DNA of 64,000 nt, taken from positions 24,434 through 88,433 of the forward strand of contig NZ_JACAKB010000013.1 of the NCBI RefSeq assembly GCF_030326305.1, written 5' to 3'. This document shows, one piece after another, positions 34,671 to 45,472 of this stretch (position 1 is the stretch's first letter; each line of letters begins with the position of its first letter). The notes below the pieces were generated by a model. The model made no database searches and had not been told where the DNA came from. It was given only the letters and a program-made list of their open reading frames with translations. The translations under genes and the position numbers were made by a program. Origin of the DNA: Myroides odoratimimus. GTDB taxonomy: Bacteria > Bacteroidota > Bacteroidia > Flavobacteriales > Flavobacteriaceae.

Positions 34671-35692
34671 ACTACGAAGTCTATTGCTGTTTCGAGTATC
34701 TCTCCCATATTGTTACAATATTTAAAAGACTTCTCGTGAGTTAGTTTGTGTAAGGACATTTTTAACTCTTCTACATTCTCTGGAGTAGAGACGGTATCTT
34801 GTATCATCACGTGTATCAGTTCGTCTAATCTCTCCTTATTGCTAAGTACTCTTCTTACGATCACAGATCTCACTTCTCGTCTATACTGCTCTATCGAGGT
34901 ATGTTTTAGTTTTTCTAATACCATCTTCACGATAGTGTAGTTCTCTTTAAAGAACTGGGGAAGGTAGAACTTGAGGTTGCCTTCATAGTTCTGCTGATCG
35001 AAGTCGATAGCTCTGATTCTATAGACCACCTGATCGAAGTCATGAGTAGGTATGATGACGAAGTTATAGGATCTCATATCACCTAGTAGACCGATCATAC
35101 AGCGTTCATTAAATTTGACAAACTCTTTAGCGATCTGAGATTTTTCACTTTCAGTACATTTCGGCAAGTGATCTGTGATGAATACATCAGCAGGTATACC
35201 TAATATGTGTTCTTCGATTAAGGTATCATTGTGTACGAGATAGTTCATCGTATTCGGTGATAGCATCTCTTCTAGTTCTAGCCCATATATACGAGAGGCG
35301 TCGGCTCTCTTTACATAGAAGTTGGTGATATTGTCATTAAGTATATTACGTACTTTCACTCTGAATGGCTTAGAATTTCCAAACGAACAAAAGTCAATAT
35401 GATCAATAGTTAGATACTGTAGTGTCTCGATGTCACCATCAGAGTGAAGTAAGGTATATATCTTAGTAAGGCTAGCTTCTATCTCTTTATACTCGAACTC
35501 TGGATAATATACACGTAACCACAGTGTATCGTTACCGTTGCTGTCCTCGATATTGATATAACCACTGAAGCGCAATAAGTCATCATAGATCACACTAGTC
35601 TTAGTAGTGCGTTTATACTTGGTCAAGTATTCCATGAACTCATCGCTAACAGGGTAGTTAGGCTTCTTTAATAATACCTTTACGTCTTTCAA
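34646..35692 (-). CDS. Protein of unknown function with kinase-like C-terminal motifs
   Basis: 348 residues, no signal peptide. The C-terminal half contains LLGDMRSYNFVI followed about 20 residues later by RIRAIDFDQQ. This Asp-x4-Asn then Asp-Phe-Asp order is that of the catalytic loop and metal site in protein-kinase-like and HipA/PI-kinase-like folds. The N-terminal half is mixed alpha/beta without a glycine-rich loop that I can identify, so kinase activity is a hypothesis. It lies 3 bases downstream of rlmB on the same strand and is likely co-transcribed with it. Confidence 0.7.
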   Translation of the reverse strand: MKDVKVLLKKPNYPVSDEFMEYLTKYKRTTKTSVIYDDLLRFSGYINIEDSNGNDTLWLRVYYPEFEYKEIEASLTKIYTLLHSDGDIETLQYLTIDHIDFCSFGNSKPFRVKVRNILNDNITNFYVKRADASRIYGLELEEMLSPNTMNYLVHNDTLIEEHILGIPADVFITDHLPKCTESEKSQIAKEFVKFNERCMIGLLGDMRSYNFVIIPTHDFDQVVYRIRAIDFDQQNYEGNLKFYLPQFFKENYTIVKMVLEKLKHTSIEQYRREVRSVIVRRVLSNKERLDELIHVMIQDTVSTPENVEELKMSLHKLTHEKSFKYCNNMGEILETAIDFVVKNYKSTF

Positions 35693-35695
35693 ATC

Positions 35696-36430
35696 TTATC
35701 TTCTTTGTCTAATTGTTTCGTATAAAAATGCTCCACACGCTACAGATACGTTTAGTGAATCTATTGTGCTAAACATTGGTAATTTTGCTTTCTCATCTAT
35801 GATTTTAAGTACAGATGGGTTGATACCTTTATCTTCACTTCCCATAATGATCGCTACAGGTACATTTAGATCTACATCATAGATTTCTTTTTCTGCTTTC
35901 TCTGTTGCGCCTAGTGTTACTACACCAGATCCTTGTAGATAGAATACTGCATCCTTAATGTGGTCTACTTTACAGATAGGAATATTAAATACAGCACCAG
36001 CAGATGTTTTTACTGTATCTCCGTTTACTGGAGCAGCTCCATTCTTAGATATGATGATACCATCTGCACCACAGCATACAGCAGTACGTATAATAGCACC
36101 GAAGTTACGAGCATCTGATATCTGATCTAGGATGACGAAAAGAGGTTTCTCTTTTTTCTCTAATACACCTTCTACTAATGTTTCTAGTGAAGTAAAAGAG
36201 ATAGGAGAGATGTTAGCTACAGCTCCTTGATGATTTTTATTAGTTAGTTTATTTAGTTTTTCGATAGGTACATAAGAGAAGTTTACGTTATTCTTCTTTA
36301 AAGTCTTAAGAAGAGAACTCATTAACTCTCCAGAAGCTTCTTTCTGAATGAATACCTTATCTATATCTTTTCCTGCTTCTATGGCTTCGATGATTGCACG
36401 AATACCAAATATCTGATTGTCCTGTTCCAT
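35696..36430 (-). CDS. rlmB: 23S rRNA (guanosine-2'-O-)-methyltransferase RlmB
   Basis: 244 residues of the SpoU/TrmH class. The N-terminal substrate-binding domain (IFGIRAIIEAIEAG) precedes the knotted SAM-binding domain with motif 1 SDARNFGAIIRTA, motif 2 IMGSEDKGI and motif 3 LNVSVACGAFLYE. It methylates G2251 in the 23S P loop. The last block and the length distinguish it from TrmL. First gene of a two-gene minus-strand unit. Confidence 0.93.
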   Translation of the reverse strand: MEQDNQIFGIRAIIEAIEAGKDIDKVFIQKEASGELMSSLLKTLKKNNVNFSYVPIEKLNKLTNKNHQGAVANISPISFTSLETLVEGVLEKKEKPLFVILDQISDARNFGAIIRTAVCCGADGIIISKNGAAPVNGDTVKTSAGAVFNIPICKVDHIKDAVFYLQGSGVVTLGATEKAEKEIYDVDLNVPVAIIMGSEDKGINPSVLKIIDEKAKLPMFSTIDSLNVSVACGAFLYETIRQRR

Positions 36431-36434
36431 GGGG

Positions 36435-36475
36435 CAAAGTTACTTATAATATAATTTAAAAAACGTGCAAAGATA
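36435..36475 (-). promoter_or_regulatory. Two candidate -7 elements for rlmB
   Basis: On the minus strand TATCTTTG (36468-36475) would give a leader of about 30 nt. TAACTTTG (36435-36442) would place the start at or within a few bases of the ATG, a near-leaderless mRNA. Neither has a good TTG at the usual distance. Confidence 0.45.
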
Positions 36476-36803
36476 GATTTTAAGTATTTGACTTTAGTGC
36501 TATTTATAAAAATATTAGATAGTATATACTATAATATATAGTAGAGGGTATAATATGGTATCCTAATGAAATAAAACAGAATATTTTTTGTGAGAGATAA
36601 GAGGAGAGAAGAGAGAGCGGGTTTGTTTTTAGAATACTCTTAGGAGATAAAAGAGAGGTTTTTAAACAAATGCTAGATTACTAAAAAGAAAGCGGAATAG
36701 TGTTGATAACTTTTGAATAAGTATTGCATAAAGAGAAAAAAAGAGGTAAAAGGCGAATTGTTGATAAAAAAAATTAATTATGTTGAAAATTAATGCTTTG
36801 AGG
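36476..36803. other. AT-rich spacer between rlmB and rpsL
   Basis: No credible frame. It contains a 12-base palindrome (TAGTATATACTA) near 36520 and purine-rich GAGA stretches around 36600, and nothing else that I can name. Confidence 0.5.
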
Positions 36804-36834
36804 TTTGAATAAATAAAAAATAGTTATACATTTG
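36804..36834 (+). promoter_or_regulatory. Strong promoter of the ribosomal protein cluster
   Basis: TTTG at 36804-36807, a 19-bp spacer and TACATTTG at 36827-36834 match the Bacteroidota consensus exactly. It gives a leader of about 47 nt before rpsL. This is the best promoter in the window and drives the longest operon. Confidence 0.85.
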
Positions 36835-36887
36835 CAACCCCGTATATAGTGCGGAATAATATATTGTAGAAATTATTAATAAACATT

Positions 36888-37268
36888 ATGCCAACAATTC
36901 AACAATTAGTAAGAACAGGGAGAACCCAATTGACTAAGAAGAGTAAATCGGTTGCTTTGGATTCTTGTCCTCAAAGAAGAGGAGTTTGTACGCGTGTTTA
37001 TACTACTACACCTAAAAAACCAAACTCTGCAATGCGTAAAGTTGCAAGGGTACGTTTAACAAATGGTAATGAAGTAAACGCATACATCCCAGGAGAAGGA
37101 CACAATTTACAAGAGCACTCGATAGTATTAGTTAGAGGTGGAAGGGTAAAAGATTTGCCAGGTGTTAGATACCACATCGTACGTGGAGCTTTGGATACTG
37201 CTGGAGTAAACGGTAGAACACAAAGAAGATCTAAATACGGAGCAAAACGTCCTAAAGACAAAAAATAA
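36888..37268 (+). CDS. rpsL: 30S ribosomal protein S12
   Basis: 126 residues with [15 protein letters not shown], which carries the lysine where streptomycin resistance changes occur (here wild-type KKPNS), and the [11 protein letters not shown] block. It sits in the decoding centre. First gene of the str cluster, 25 bases before rpsG. Confidence 0.98.
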   Translation: MPTIQQLVRTGRTQLTKKSKSVALDSCPQRRGVCTRVYTTTPKKPNSAMRKVARVRLTNGNEVNAYIPGEGHNLQEHSIVLVRGGRVKDLPGVRYHIVRGALDTAGVNGRTQRRSKYGAKRPKDKK

Positions 37269-37293
37269 TCGTTTAAACGTTTAAGAAGAAGAC

Positions 37294-37770
37294 ATGAGAA
37301 AAAGACAGGCGAAAAAGAGACCTCTTTTACCAGATCCAAAATTTAATGATCAATTAGTTACGCGTTTTGTAAACAACTTAATGTGGGACGGTAAGAAATC
37401 AACAGCTTTTAAAGTATTCTATGATGCTTTAGAGATCGTTGAGGAGAAAAAACAAGATGAAGAAAAATCTTCATTAGAAATTTGGAAAGATGCGTTAACT
37501 AACGTTATGCCACACGTAGAAGTTCGTTCTCGTCGTGTAGGTGGAGCTACATTCCAAATTCCAATGCAAATTCGTCCAGATAGAAAAATTTCTATGGCGA
37601 TGAAATGGATGATTTTGTATGCGAGAAAAAGAAATGAGAAATCTATGGCTGGAAAATTAGCATCTGAAATCTTAGCTGCTGCTAAAGAAGAAGGAGCTGC
37701 TGTTAAAAAGAGAATGGATACTCATAAAATGGCTGAAGCTAATAAAGCATTCTCTCACTTTAGATTTTAA
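37294..37770 (+). CDS. rpsG: 30S ribosomal protein S7
   Basis: 158 residues starting [15 protein letters not shown], a Bacteroidota-type N-terminus. [15 protein letters not shown] and the C-terminal [15 protein letters not shown] are conserved. It nucleates the 30S head. It is followed by fusA after 21 bases. Confidence 0.98.
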   Translation: MRKRQAKKRPLLPDPKFNDQLVTRFVNNLMWDGKKSTAFKVFYDALEIVEEKKQDEEKSSLEIWKDALTNVMPHVEVRSRRVGGATFQIPMQIRPDRKISMAMKWMILYARKRNEKSMAGKLASEILAAAKEEGAAVKKRMDTHKMAEANKAFSHFRF

Positions 37771-37791
37771 TCCATACAGAAACTATATACA

Positions 37792-39927
37792 ATGGCAAGA
37801 GATTTAAAATATACAAGAAACATTGGTATCGCTGCACACATCGATGCTGGTAAGACAACAACTACAGAGCGTATTTTGTTCTATACAGGTAAAAACCACA
37901 AAATGGGAGAGACTCACGAAGGATCTTCTACAATGGACTGGATGGAGCAAGAGGCTGAAAGAGGTATTACTATTACATCGGCAGCTACTACATGTACTTG
38001 GAATTTCCCAACAGTTCAAGGTGCTAAAATACCTGAATCTATGGAGTACCACTTCAATATTATTGATACTCCTGGACACGTTGACTTTACTGTAGAGGTA
38101 AACCGTTCTTTACGTGTATTAGATGGATTAGTATTCTTGTTTAGTGCAGTTGATGGTGTTGAGCCTCAGTCTGAAACTAACTGGAGATTAGCTGATAATT
38201 ATAAAGTTCCACGTATGGGGTTCGTTAATAAAATGGACCGTCAAGGAGCTAACTTCTTAGCAGTATGTCAACAAGTTAAAGATATGTTGAAATCTAACGC
38301 TGTGCCAATCGTTTTACCTATTGGTGATGAGGCTGATTTCAAAGGTATCGTTGACTTAGTTAAAAACCGTGCAATTGTATGGCATGATGAGAATCATGGT
38401 TCTACTTTTGACGTTGTTGATATCCCTGCGGATATGGTTGATGATGTAAAACAATACAGAGGTCAATTAATCGAGGAGATTGCTGCTTATGATGAAAATC
38501 TTCTTGAGAAATTTATGGAAGATGAGAACTCAATCACAGAGGACGAAATCCACGTAGCTTTACGTGCTGCTACTCTTGATATGAGTATCATCCCTATGAC
38601 TTGTGGATCTTCATTCAAAAATAAAGGTGTTCAGTTCATGTTAGATGCTGTATGTCGTTACTTACCTTCTCCAATGGATAAGGAAGCTATCGAAGGTACA
38701 GATCCTGATACTGAAGAGCCAATCGTACGTAAGCCATCGGTTACTGAGCCGTTCGCTGCATTAGCATTTAAAATTGCTACTGACCCATTCGTAGGTCGTT
38801 TAGCATTCTTTAGAGCTTATTCAGGACACTTAGACGCTGGATCTTATGTATTGAATACTCGTTCTGGAAACAAAGAGCGTATTTCTCGTATCTACCAAAT
38901 GCACGCTAACAAACAAAACCCAGTTGAATATATTGAGGCTGGAGATATTGGAGCTGCTGTAGGATTTAAAGATATCAAAACTGGAGATACTTTATGTGAT
39001 GAGAAAAAACCTATCGTATTAGAAAGTATGATATTCCCAGACCCTGTAATCGGTATCGCTATTGAACCAAAAACAAAAGCGGATATGGATAAAATGGGTA
39101 CTGCTTTAGCTAAATTAGCTGAGGAAGATCCAACTTTTACAGTTAAAACTGACCAAGCGTCTGGACAAACTGTAATCTCTGGTATGGGTGAGTTACACTT
39201 AGACGTATTGATCGACCGTATGAGACGTGAGTTCAAAGTTGAAGTTAATCAAGGAGAGCCACAAGTTGAGTACAAAGAAGCTCTTACACGTGAAGCACAA
39301 CATAGAGAAGCTTATAAAAAGCAATCTGGTGGACGTGGTAAGTTTGCTGATATCGTATTCAAAATGGGACCTGCTGATGACGTTGATGGAAAACCATTCG
39401 TTGGATTACAGTTCGTGAATGAAGTTAAAGGTGGTAACGTTCCTAAAGAATATATCCCTTCTGTAGAGAAAGGATTTAGAGAGGCGATGAAACAAGGACC
39501 TTTAGCTGGATTCGAAATGGATTCTATGAAAGTAACTTTAACTGACGGTTCTTACCACGCGGTTGACTCGGATGCATTATCGTTCGAATTAGCTGCTAAA
39601 ATGGGATACAAAGCTGCTGCTAAAGCTGCAGGTGCGATCATCTTAGAGCCTATCATGAAGTTAGAAGTATTGACTCCTGAAGAAAACATGGGTGATATCG
39701 TTGGAGATTTGAACCGTCGTCGTGGACAAATCAACAGCATGGATGATAGAGCTGGATCAAAAGTTGTTAAAGCTTCTGTTCCATTATCAGAAATGTTCGG
39801 ATATGTAACTACATTAAGAACATTATCATCTGGTAGAGCAACTTCTACAATGGAGTTCTCTCACTACTCTGAAACACCATCAAACATTTCAGAGGCAGTA
39901 ATCACTAAAGCAAAAGGTAACGCTTAA
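37792..39927 (+). CDS. fusA: Elongation factor G
   Basis: 711 residues. The GTPase domain begins [19 protein letters not shown], followed by [12 protein letters not shown] and the NKMDRQG specificity motif; domains II-V follow, ending with YFGYVTT-type domain V ([18 protein letters not shown]). It drives translocation on the ribosome. It lies between rpsG and rpsJ, the usual str order. Confidence 0.98.
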   Translation: MARDLKYTRNIGIAAHIDAGKTTTTERILFYTGKNHKMGETHEGSSTMDWMEQEAERGITITSAATTCTWNFPTVQGAKIPESMEYHFNIIDTPGHVDFTVEVNRSLRVLDGLVFLFSAVDGVEPQSETNWRLADNYKVPRMGFVNKMDRQGANFLAVCQQVKDMLKSNAVPIVLPIGDEADFKGIVDLVKNRAIVWHDENHGSTFDVVDIPADMVDDVKQYRGQLIEEIAAYDENLLEKFMEDENSITEDEIHVALRAATLDMSIIPMTCGSSFKNKGVQFMLDAVCRYLPSPMDKEAIEGTDPDTEEPIVRKPSVTEPFAALAFKIATDPFVGRLAFFRAYSGHLDAGSYVLNTRSGNKERISRIYQMHANKQNPVEYIEAGDIGAAVGFKDIKTGDTLCDEKKPIVLESMIFPDPVIGIAIEPKTKADMDKMGTALAKLAEEDPTFTVKTDQASGQTVISGMGELHLDVLIDRMRREFKVEVNQGEPQVEYKEALTREAQHREAYKKQSGGRGKFADIVFKMGPADDVDGKPFVGLQFVNEVKGGNVPKEYIPSVEKGFREAMKQGPLAGFEMDSMKVTLTDGSYHAVDSDALSFELAAKMGYKAAAKAAGAIILEPIMKLEVLTPEENMGDIVGDLNRRRGQINSMDDRAGSKVVKASVPLSEMFGYVTTLRTLSSGRATSTMEFSHYSETPSNISEAVITKAKGNA

Positions 39928-39939
39928 TTTTAGAGTAAA

Positions 39940-40245
39940 ATGAGTCAAAAAATCAGAATAAAATTAAAATCTTACGATCATATGTTGGTTGATAAATCAG
40001 CAGAGAAAATCGTAAAAACTGTAAAAAGTACAGGAGCAGTAGTAACTGGACCTATTCCATTACCTACTCATAAAAAAATCTTTACTGTTCTTCGTTCTCC
40101 TCACGTGAACAAAAAAGCAAGAGAGCAGTTTGAGTTAAGTTCATACAAAAGATTGTTAGATATCTATTCTTCATCTTCTAAAACGATTGATGCTTTAATG
40201 AAATTAGAGTTACCAAGCGGTGTTGAAGTTGAAATCAAAGTGTGA
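39940..40245 (+). CDS. rpsJ: 30S ribosomal protein S10
   Basis: 101 residues with [29 protein letters not shown] (seen in pieces at residues 37-65). It follows fusA by 12 bases, so it belongs to the str side here. The 112-base gap after it, with a hairpin, separates it from rplC. S10 also takes part in transcription antitermination as NusE. Confidence 0.98.
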   Translation: MSQKIRIKLKSYDHMLVDKSAEKIVKTVKSTGAVVTGPIPLPTHKKIFTVLRSPHVNKKAREQFELSSYKRLLDIYSSSSKTIDALMKLELPSGVEVEIKV

Positions 40246-40277
40246 TAAATAACAAGATTCAATAAGAATATCAGAGG

Positions 40278-40310
40278 CTAAGTATTGGTGTTATAGTCAC
40301 CAATACTTAG
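40278..40310 (+). promoter_or_regulatory. Hairpin between rpsJ and rplC
   Basis: A perfect 13-bp stem CTAAGTATTGGTG / CACCAATACTTAG with a 7-nt loop, followed by the weak tract TTCTTTTAG. It may be a partial terminator or a leader element controlling rplC and the genes after it; it could also be an mRNA-processing site. Confidence 0.6.
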
Positions 40311-40357
40311 TTCTTTTAGAAAATAAAATAAAATTTTATAATTAATAATTAATATTT

Positions 40358-40975
40358 ATGTCTGGGTTAATTGGTAAAAAAATCGGCATGACTAGTATTT
40401 TCGATGAGAATGGAAAAAACATTCCATGTACAGTAATCGAAATGGGTCCTAATGTCGTTACCCAAGTCAGAACCATTGAGGTTGACGGGTATGAAGCGTT
40501 ACAACTTGGTTTCGATGACAAGACAGATAAACATGCTACTAAAGCTGAGTTAGGTCACTTTAAAAAAGCTGGAACATCTGCTAAGAGAAAAGTCGTTGAG
40601 ATCAAAGATTTTGCTGGAGAGTATAAATTAGGTGATGTAATCACTGCAGATTTATTCTTAGAAGGAGAATTCGTAGATGTACAAGGTGTATCTAAAGGAA
40701 AAGGATTCCAAGGGGTTGTAAAACGTCATGGTTTTGGTGGAGTTGGTCAGGTAACTCACGGTCAAAAGAACCGTTTAAGAGCGCCAGGATCTATTGGAGC
40801 TTCTTCTTACCCATCAAGAGTATTCAAAGGAATGCGTATGGCAGGAAGAACTGGAGGAGTAAATGTAACAGTACAAAACCTTAGAGTTTTAAAAGTAGTA
40901 GCTGATAAAAATCTACTTGTGGTTAAGGGAGCAATTCCAGGACACAAAAACTCTTATGTAATCGTTCAGAAGTAA
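40358..40975 (+). CDS. rplC: 50S ribosomal protein L3
   Basis: 205 residues. [17 protein letters not shown] at the N-terminus and the central [21 protein letters not shown] loop that reaches the peptidyl transferase centre are intact. Its stop codon overlaps the rplD start by one base. Confidence 0.98.
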   Translation: MSGLIGKKIGMTSIFDENGKNIPCTVIEMGPNVVTQVRTIEVDGYEALQLGFDDKTDKHATKAELGHFKKAGTSAKRKVVEIKDFAGEYKLGDVITADLFLEGEFVDVQGVSKGKGFQGVVKRHGFGGVGQVTHGQKNRLRAPGSIGASSYPSRVFKGMRMAGRTGGVNVTVQNLRVLKVVADKNLLVVKGAIPGHKNSYVIVQK

Positions 40976-41604
40976 TGGAAGTAAAAGTTTTAGATATCAC
41001 AGGAAAAGATACTGGTAGAAAAGTTGAGCTTTTAGATTCAGTATTCGGTATAGAACCAAATAATCACGCAGTATATCTTGATGTTAAACAATATTTAGCA
41101 AATCAAAGACAAGGTACTCACAAAGCTAAAGAAAGAGCTGAGATCTCTGGAAGTACGCGTAAGATTAAGAAGCAAAAAGGAACTGGTACTGCAAGAGCAG
41201 GAAGTATTAAATCACCAGTTTTCCGTGGAGGAGGAAGAATCTTCGGGCCAAGACCAAGAAGCTACTCTTTCAAATTAAACAAAAGTTTAAAACGTTTAGC
41301 GAGAAAATCTGCTTTCTCTATCAAAGTGAAAGAATCAAATTTAATCGTAGTTGAGAACTTTAATTTCGAGGCTCCAAGTACTAAAAATTTCATCAACGTA
41401 TTGAAAGGTTTAGGGTTGGAAAATAAAAAATCTCTATTTGTGTTTGGTGAATCAAATAAAAATGTATATTTGTCATCACGCAATTTAGGGAAGGCTGCTG
41501 TTGTAACTAACTCTGAATTAAGCACTTACAGTATTTTAAATGCTGGAAGTTTAGTGTTAACTGAGGGTTCTGTAGCAGGAATTGTAGAAAATTTAAGTAA
41601 ATAA
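40975..41604 (+). CDS. rplD: 50S ribosomal protein L4
   Basis: 209 residues with the exit-tunnel loop ([32 protein letters not shown]). In other bacteria L4 represses its own operon; the hairpin before rplC could be a target, but this is not shown. Confidence 0.97.
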   Translation: MEVKVLDITGKDTGRKVELLDSVFGIEPNNHAVYLDVKQYLANQRQGTHKAKERAEISGSTRKIKKQKGTGTARAGSIKSPVFRGGGRIFGPRPRSYSFKLNKSLKRLARKSAFSIKVKESNLIVVENFNFEAPSTKNFINVLKGLGLENKKSLFVFGESNKNVYLSSRNLGKAAVVTNSELSTYSILNAGSLVLTEGSVAGIVENLSK

Positions 41605-41611
41605 TAGGAAC

Positions 41612-41902
41612 ATGAGTGTTTTAATTAAGCCTATAATTACAGAAAAAATAACTAAAGACGGCGAAACTTTTGGCCGTTTTGGGTTTGTTGTTGATAGAAA
41701 AGCGAACAAAATTGAAATTAAAAAAGCAGTTGAGGCTGCTTATGGAGTTTCTGTTGTTAACGTGAATACTATGAACTATGCTGCAAAGCGTTCTGTTAAG
41801 TACACGAAAAGTGGAATGATCAACGCTAAAACTAATGCATACAAGAAAGCAATAGTTGAATTGAAAGAAGGAGATAGTATAGACTTTTATTCAAATATCT
41901 AA
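41612..41902 (+). CDS. rplW: 50S ribosomal protein L23
   Basis: 96 residues with LIKPIITEKIT at the N-terminus and FVVDRKANKIEIKKAVEAAYGV. It forms the docking site for SRP and trigger factor at the tunnel exit. Confidence 0.97.
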   Translation: MSVLIKPIITEKITKDGETFGRFGFVVDRKANKIEIKKAVEAAYGVSVVNVNTMNYAAKRSVKYTKSGMINAKTNAYKKAIVELKEGDSIDFYSNI

Positions 41903-41908
41903 TAAATA

Positions 41909-42733
41909 ATGTCAGTTAGAAAATTAAAACCTATTACCCCAGGTCAGCGTTTTAGAGTTGTAAATAGTTTTGACGCTATAACAACTGATAAGCCGGAGCG
42001 TAGTTTACTAGCACCGAAAAAAAAATCTGGAGGTAGAAATAGTCAAGGAAAAATGACCATGCGCTACATGGGTGGTGGTCATAAACAAAGATACCGTATA
42101 GTTGATTTTAAAAGAACTAAAGTTGGTATCCCAGCTACTGTTAAGTCAATTGAGTATGATCCAAACCGTACAGCATTCATCGCTTTGATTGCTTATGTAG
42201 ATGGAGCTAAATCATACGTTATTGCACAAAGCGGTATGAAAGTTGGACAAACTGTAGTTTCAGGAGCAGAAGCATCACCAGAAGTTGGTAATGCAATGCC
42301 TTTAAGCAAAATTCCTTTAGGAACTGTTATATCTTGTATCGAATTACGTCCTGGACAAGGAGCAGTTATCGCTCGTTCAGCAGGTACTTTCGCTCAGTTA
42401 GTTGCTAGAGATGGTAAATATGCTACTATTAAAATGCCTTCTGGAGAGATCCGTTTGATTTTATTAGAATGTATGGCTACTATCGGAGCAGTGTCTAACC
42501 ACGATCACCAATTAATCGTTTCTGGTAAAGCAGGTAGATCAAGATGGTTAGGTAGAAGACCTAGAACTAGACCAGTAGCAATGAACCCAGTAGATCACCC
42601 AATGGGAGGTGGAGAAGGTCGTTCGTCAGGAGGACACCCACGTTCTAGAAACGGGATGCCTGCTAAAGGGTACAGAACTCGTTCTAAAGTTAAGTCGAGT
42701 AATAAGTATATCGTTGAACGTAGAAAGAAATAA
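41909..42733 (+). CDS. rplB: 50S ribosomal protein L2
   Basis: 274 residues, standard length, with the C-terminal block [17 protein letters not shown] that contains the His important for peptidyl transferase assembly. Confidence 0.98.
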   Translation: MSVRKLKPITPGQRFRVVNSFDAITTDKPERSLLAPKKKSGGRNSQGKMTMRYMGGGHKQRYRIVDFKRTKVGIPATVKSIEYDPNRTAFIALIAYVDGAKSYVIAQSGMKVGQTVVSGAEASPEVGNAMPLSKIPLGTVISCIELRPGQGAVIARSAGTFAQLVARDGKYATIKMPSGEIRLILLECMATIGAVSNHDHQLIVSGKAGRSRWLGRRPRTRPVAMNPVDHPMGGGEGRSSGGHPRSRNGMPAKGYRTRSKVKSSNKYIVERRKK

Positions 42734-42744
42734 AAGATTAAGAC

Positions 42745-43023
42745 ATGGCACGTTCGTTAAAAAAAGGACCTTATGTTCACTATAAATTAGAGAAGAAAGT
42801 TCAAGTAAACATAGAAAGTGGAAAAAATGGAGTTATCAAGACTTGGTCAAGAGCTTCAATGATTACACCTGATTTTGTTGGACAAACTATCGCAGTACAT
42901 AATGGTCGTCAGTTTGTTCCTGTTTATGTAACAGAGAACATGGTAGGACATAAATTAGGGGAATTTTCACCAACAAGATCGTTTAGAGGTCACGCTGGTG
43001 CAAAGAATAAAGGTAAAAAATAA
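42745..43023 (+). CDS. rpsS: 30S ribosomal protein S19
   Basis: 92 residues: [35 protein letters not shown] and [16 protein letters not shown] are family blocks. It lies in the 30S head next to S13. Confidence 0.98.
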   Translation: MARSLKKGPYVHYKLEKKVQVNIESGKNGVIKTWSRASMITPDFVGQTIAVHNGRQFVPVYVTENMVGHKLGEFSPTRSFRGHAGAKNKGKK

Positions 43024-43032
43024 TAAGAAGCT

Positions 43033-43443
43033 ATGGGAGTTCGTAAAAGAGAAAGAGCTGAGCAAATTAAAGAAGCTAACAAGCAAGTTGCTTTTGCAAA
43101 GCTAAACAATTGCCCTACTTCTCCTAGAAAAATGCGTTTAGTAGCGGATTTAGTAAGAGGACAGAAAGTAGAAAAAGCTCTAAATATATTAAAATTCAGT
43201 TCAAAAGATGCTTCTCGTAATTTAGAGAAATTACTTTTGTCTGCAATTGCTAACTGGCAAGCGAAAAACAGCGACGCTAATATAGAAGAAGCTGGATTGA
43301 TCGTTAAAGAAATCAGAGTAGATGGAGGAATGATGTTAAAAAGACTTCGTCCTGCACCTCAAGGTAGAGCACACAGAATCAGAAAACGTTCTAATCACGT
43401 AACAATCGTATTAGGATCTAATAATAACACACAAAGCAATTAA
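43033..43443 (+). CDS. rplV: 50S ribosomal protein L22
   Basis: 136 residues, slightly extended at the N-terminus ([17 protein letters not shown]), as usual in Bacteroidota. The tunnel-lining hairpin [17 protein letters not shown] is intact. Confidence 0.97.
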   Translation: MGVRKRERAEQIKEANKQVAFAKLNNCPTSPRKMRLVADLVRGQKVEKALNILKFSSKDASRNLEKLLLSAIANWQAKNSDANIEEAGLIVKEIRVDGGMMLKRLRPAPQGRAHRIRKRSNHVTIVLGSNNNTQSN

Positions 43444-43451
43444 TAAGCAGT

Positions 43452-44171
43452 ATGGGACAAAAGACTAATCCAATCGGGAATCGCCTTGGTATTATCAGAG
43501 GATGGGACTCAAACTGGTATGGTGGAAATGACTACGGTGACAAAATCGCTGAAGATCACAAGATCAGAAAGTATATCCATGCTCGTTTATCAAAAGCTAG
43601 TGTATCTAAAGTAATCATCGAAAGAACTTTAAAACTTGTAACCGTTACTATCACTACTGCTAGACCTGGTATCATTATCGGAAAAGGTGGACAAGAGGTA
43701 GACAAGTTAAAAGAGGAATTGAAAAAGATTACTGATAAGGAAGTTCAAATCAATATCTTTGAAATCAAACGTCCTGAATTAGACGGATACTTAGTGGCTG
43801 CTAGTATCGCTCGTCAAATCGAAAGCAGAATTTCTTACCGTAGAGCTATCCGTATGGCTATGGCTGCAGCGATGAGAATGAATGCTGAAGGAATCAAAGT
43901 AATGATTTCTGGTCGTTTAAACGGTGCTGAAATGGCTCGTTCTGAGACTTTCAAAGAAGGAAGAATTCCGTTGTCAACTTTCAGAGCAGACATCGATTAT
44001 GCACTTGCTGAAGCTCACACTACTTATGGTAGAATGGGAATTAAAGTGTGGATCATGAAAGGTGAGGTTTACGGTAAGAGAGATCTTTCTCCGTTAGCTG
44101 GAATGGATAAAAAACAATCTAAATCAGCAGGATCTCCAAAAGGTAAATCTAACCCACGCAAAAGAAAGTAA
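43452..44171 (+). CDS. rpsC: 30S ribosomal protein S3
   Basis: 239 residues. The KH domain motif [13 protein letters not shown] and the C-terminal domain with [12 protein letters not shown] are present, plus a lysine-rich tail ([20 protein letters not shown]). It lines the mRNA entry channel. Confidence 0.98.
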   Translation: MGQKTNPIGNRLGIIRGWDSNWYGGNDYGDKIAEDHKIRKYIHARLSKASVSKVIIERTLKLVTVTITTARPGIIIGKGGQEVDKLKEELKKITDKEVQINIFEIKRPELDGYLVAASIARQIESRISYRRAIRMAMAAAMRMNAEGIKVMISGRLNGAEMARSETFKEGRIPLSTFRADIDYALAEAHTTYGRMGIKVWIMKGEVYGKRDLSPLAGMDKKQSKSAGSPKGKSNPRKRK

Positions 44172-44189
44172 TTTTTAAACTGAAGAAAA

Positions 44190-44609
44190 ATGTTACAGCC
44201 TAAAAGAACAAAATACCGTAAGGTACAGAAAGGTAAAATGAAAGGGATTTCTCAAAGAGGGCATGAACTTTCAAATGGTATGTTTGGAATCAAATCTATG
44301 GACTCTGCATTTATCACTTCACGTCAAATCGAGGCAGCGCGTATCGCTGCTACTCGTTTCATGAAACGTGAAGGGCAGTTATGGATTAAAATTTTCCCAG
44401 ACAAACCTATTACTAAAAAGCCTCTAGAGGTACGTATGGGTAAAGGAAAAGGTGCAGTAGAATACTGGGTTGCTGTGGTAAAACCAGGAAAAATTATGTT
44501 CGAAGTTGGTGGAGTGCCAATTTCAGTAGCAAAAGAAGCATTACGCTTAGCTGCTCAAAAACTTCCTGTAAAAACTAAATTTGTAATTGCTAGAGATTTC
44601 GAAGCATAA
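44190..44609 (+). CDS. rplP: 50S ribosomal protein L16
   Basis: 139 residues starting [16 protein letters not shown], with [19 protein letters not shown]. It organises the A-site region of 23S rRNA. Confidence 0.98.
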   Translation: MLQPKRTKYRKVQKGKMKGISQRGHELSNGMFGIKSMDSAFITSRQIEAARIAATRFMKREGQLWIKIFPDKPITKKPLEVRMGKGKGAVEYWVAVVKPGKIMFEVGGVPISVAKEALRLAAQKLPVKTKFVIARDFEA

Positions 44610-44622
44610 TAAAATTTTTATC

Positions 44623-44814
44623 ATGAAACAATCAGAAATAGTAAATCTATCTGTAGCTGAATTACAAGAGCAACTGGTACAGTTGACTAGCACATATAAT
44701 AACTTAAGATCTGCTCACGCAATCTCTCCAATCGAGAATCCATTACAGTTGAGAAACGTAAGAAGAAGTATTGCAAGAGTGAATACAGAGTTAAGTAAAA
44801 GAGAGTTACAATAA
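44623..44814 (+). CDS. rpmC: 50S ribosomal protein L29
   Basis: 63 residues from the ATG at 44623, starting [15 protein letters not shown]. The frame is open a further 12 codons upstream into rplP, but that extension is not conserved-looking and the ATG at 44623 gives the family length. Confidence 0.96.
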   Translation: MKQSEIVNLSVAELQEQLVQLTSTYNNLRSAHAISPIENPLQLRNVRRSIARVNTELSKRELQ

Positions 44815-44831
44815 TTGTATTCTGCCGAAAG

Positions 44832-45089
44832 ATGGAAAATAGAAAATTAAGAAAAGAGAGAATAGGTGTTGTTACTAGCAATAAAATGGAGAAATCTATT
44901 GTTGTGTCTGAAGTAAAGAGAGTAAAACACCCATTATATGGTAAGTTCGTGTTGAAAACGAAAAAATACGTTGCACACGACGAAACAAATGATTGCAACA
45001 TTGGTGATACTGTAAAGATTATGGAGACACGTCCATTATCTAAGTCAAAATGTTGGAGATTAGTTGAAATCATTGAAAGAGCGAAATAA
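44832..45089 (+). CDS. rpsQ: 30S ribosomal protein S17
   Basis: 85 residues with [19 protein letters not shown] and [19 protein letters not shown]. It binds early to 16S rRNA. rplN starts 2 bases after its stop. Confidence 0.97.
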   Translation: MENRKLRKERIGVVTSNKMEKSIVVSEVKRVKHPLYGKFVLKTKKYVAHDETNDCNIGDTVKIMETRPLSKSKCWRLVEIIERAK

Positions 45090-45091
45090 TT

Positions 45092-45460
45092 ATGGTACAA
45101 CAAGAATCTAGACTTAAAGTAGCAGATAATACGGGTGCAAAAGAAGTTTTGACTATCCGTGTTTTAGGAGGAACGAAACGTCGTTATGCCTCTGTAGGTG
45201 ATAAAATTGTAGTTTCAATTAAAGAAGCAACTCCAAACGGAAGCGTGAAAAAAGGTAGCGTTTCAACTGCAGTTGTAGTTCGTACTAAAAAAGAGGTGAG
45301 AAGAGCTGACGGATCTTACATCAGATTTGACGATAACGCATGTGTATTGTTAAATGCTGCTGGAGAGATGAAAGGAACTCGTGTTTTTGGTCCGGTTGCG
45401 AGAGAACTTCGTGAAAAACAATTCATGAAAATTGTATCATTAGCACCAGAGGTGTTATAA
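45092..45460 (+). CDS. rplN: 50S ribosomal protein L14
   Basis: 122 residues, exact family length: [18 protein letters not shown] and [18 protein letters not shown]. Confidence 0.98.
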   Translation: MVQQESRLKVADNTGAKEVLTIRVLGGTKRRYASVGDKIVVSIKEATPNGSVKKGSVSTAVVVRTKKEVRRADGSYIRFDDNACVLLNAAGEMKGTRVFGPVARELREKQFMKIVSLAPEVL

Positions 45461-45472
45461 TTCGTTCTAAAC

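Noticed and set aside
36510-36550. AT-rich palindromes before rpsL as a replication origin
   Set aside because: No DnaA boxes in an array, no dnaA, dnaN or other origin genes nearby.
44687-45103. 138-codon minus-strand frame across rpmC, rpsQ and rplN
   Set aside because: It lies across three certain ribosomal genes; it is a by-product of their codon use.
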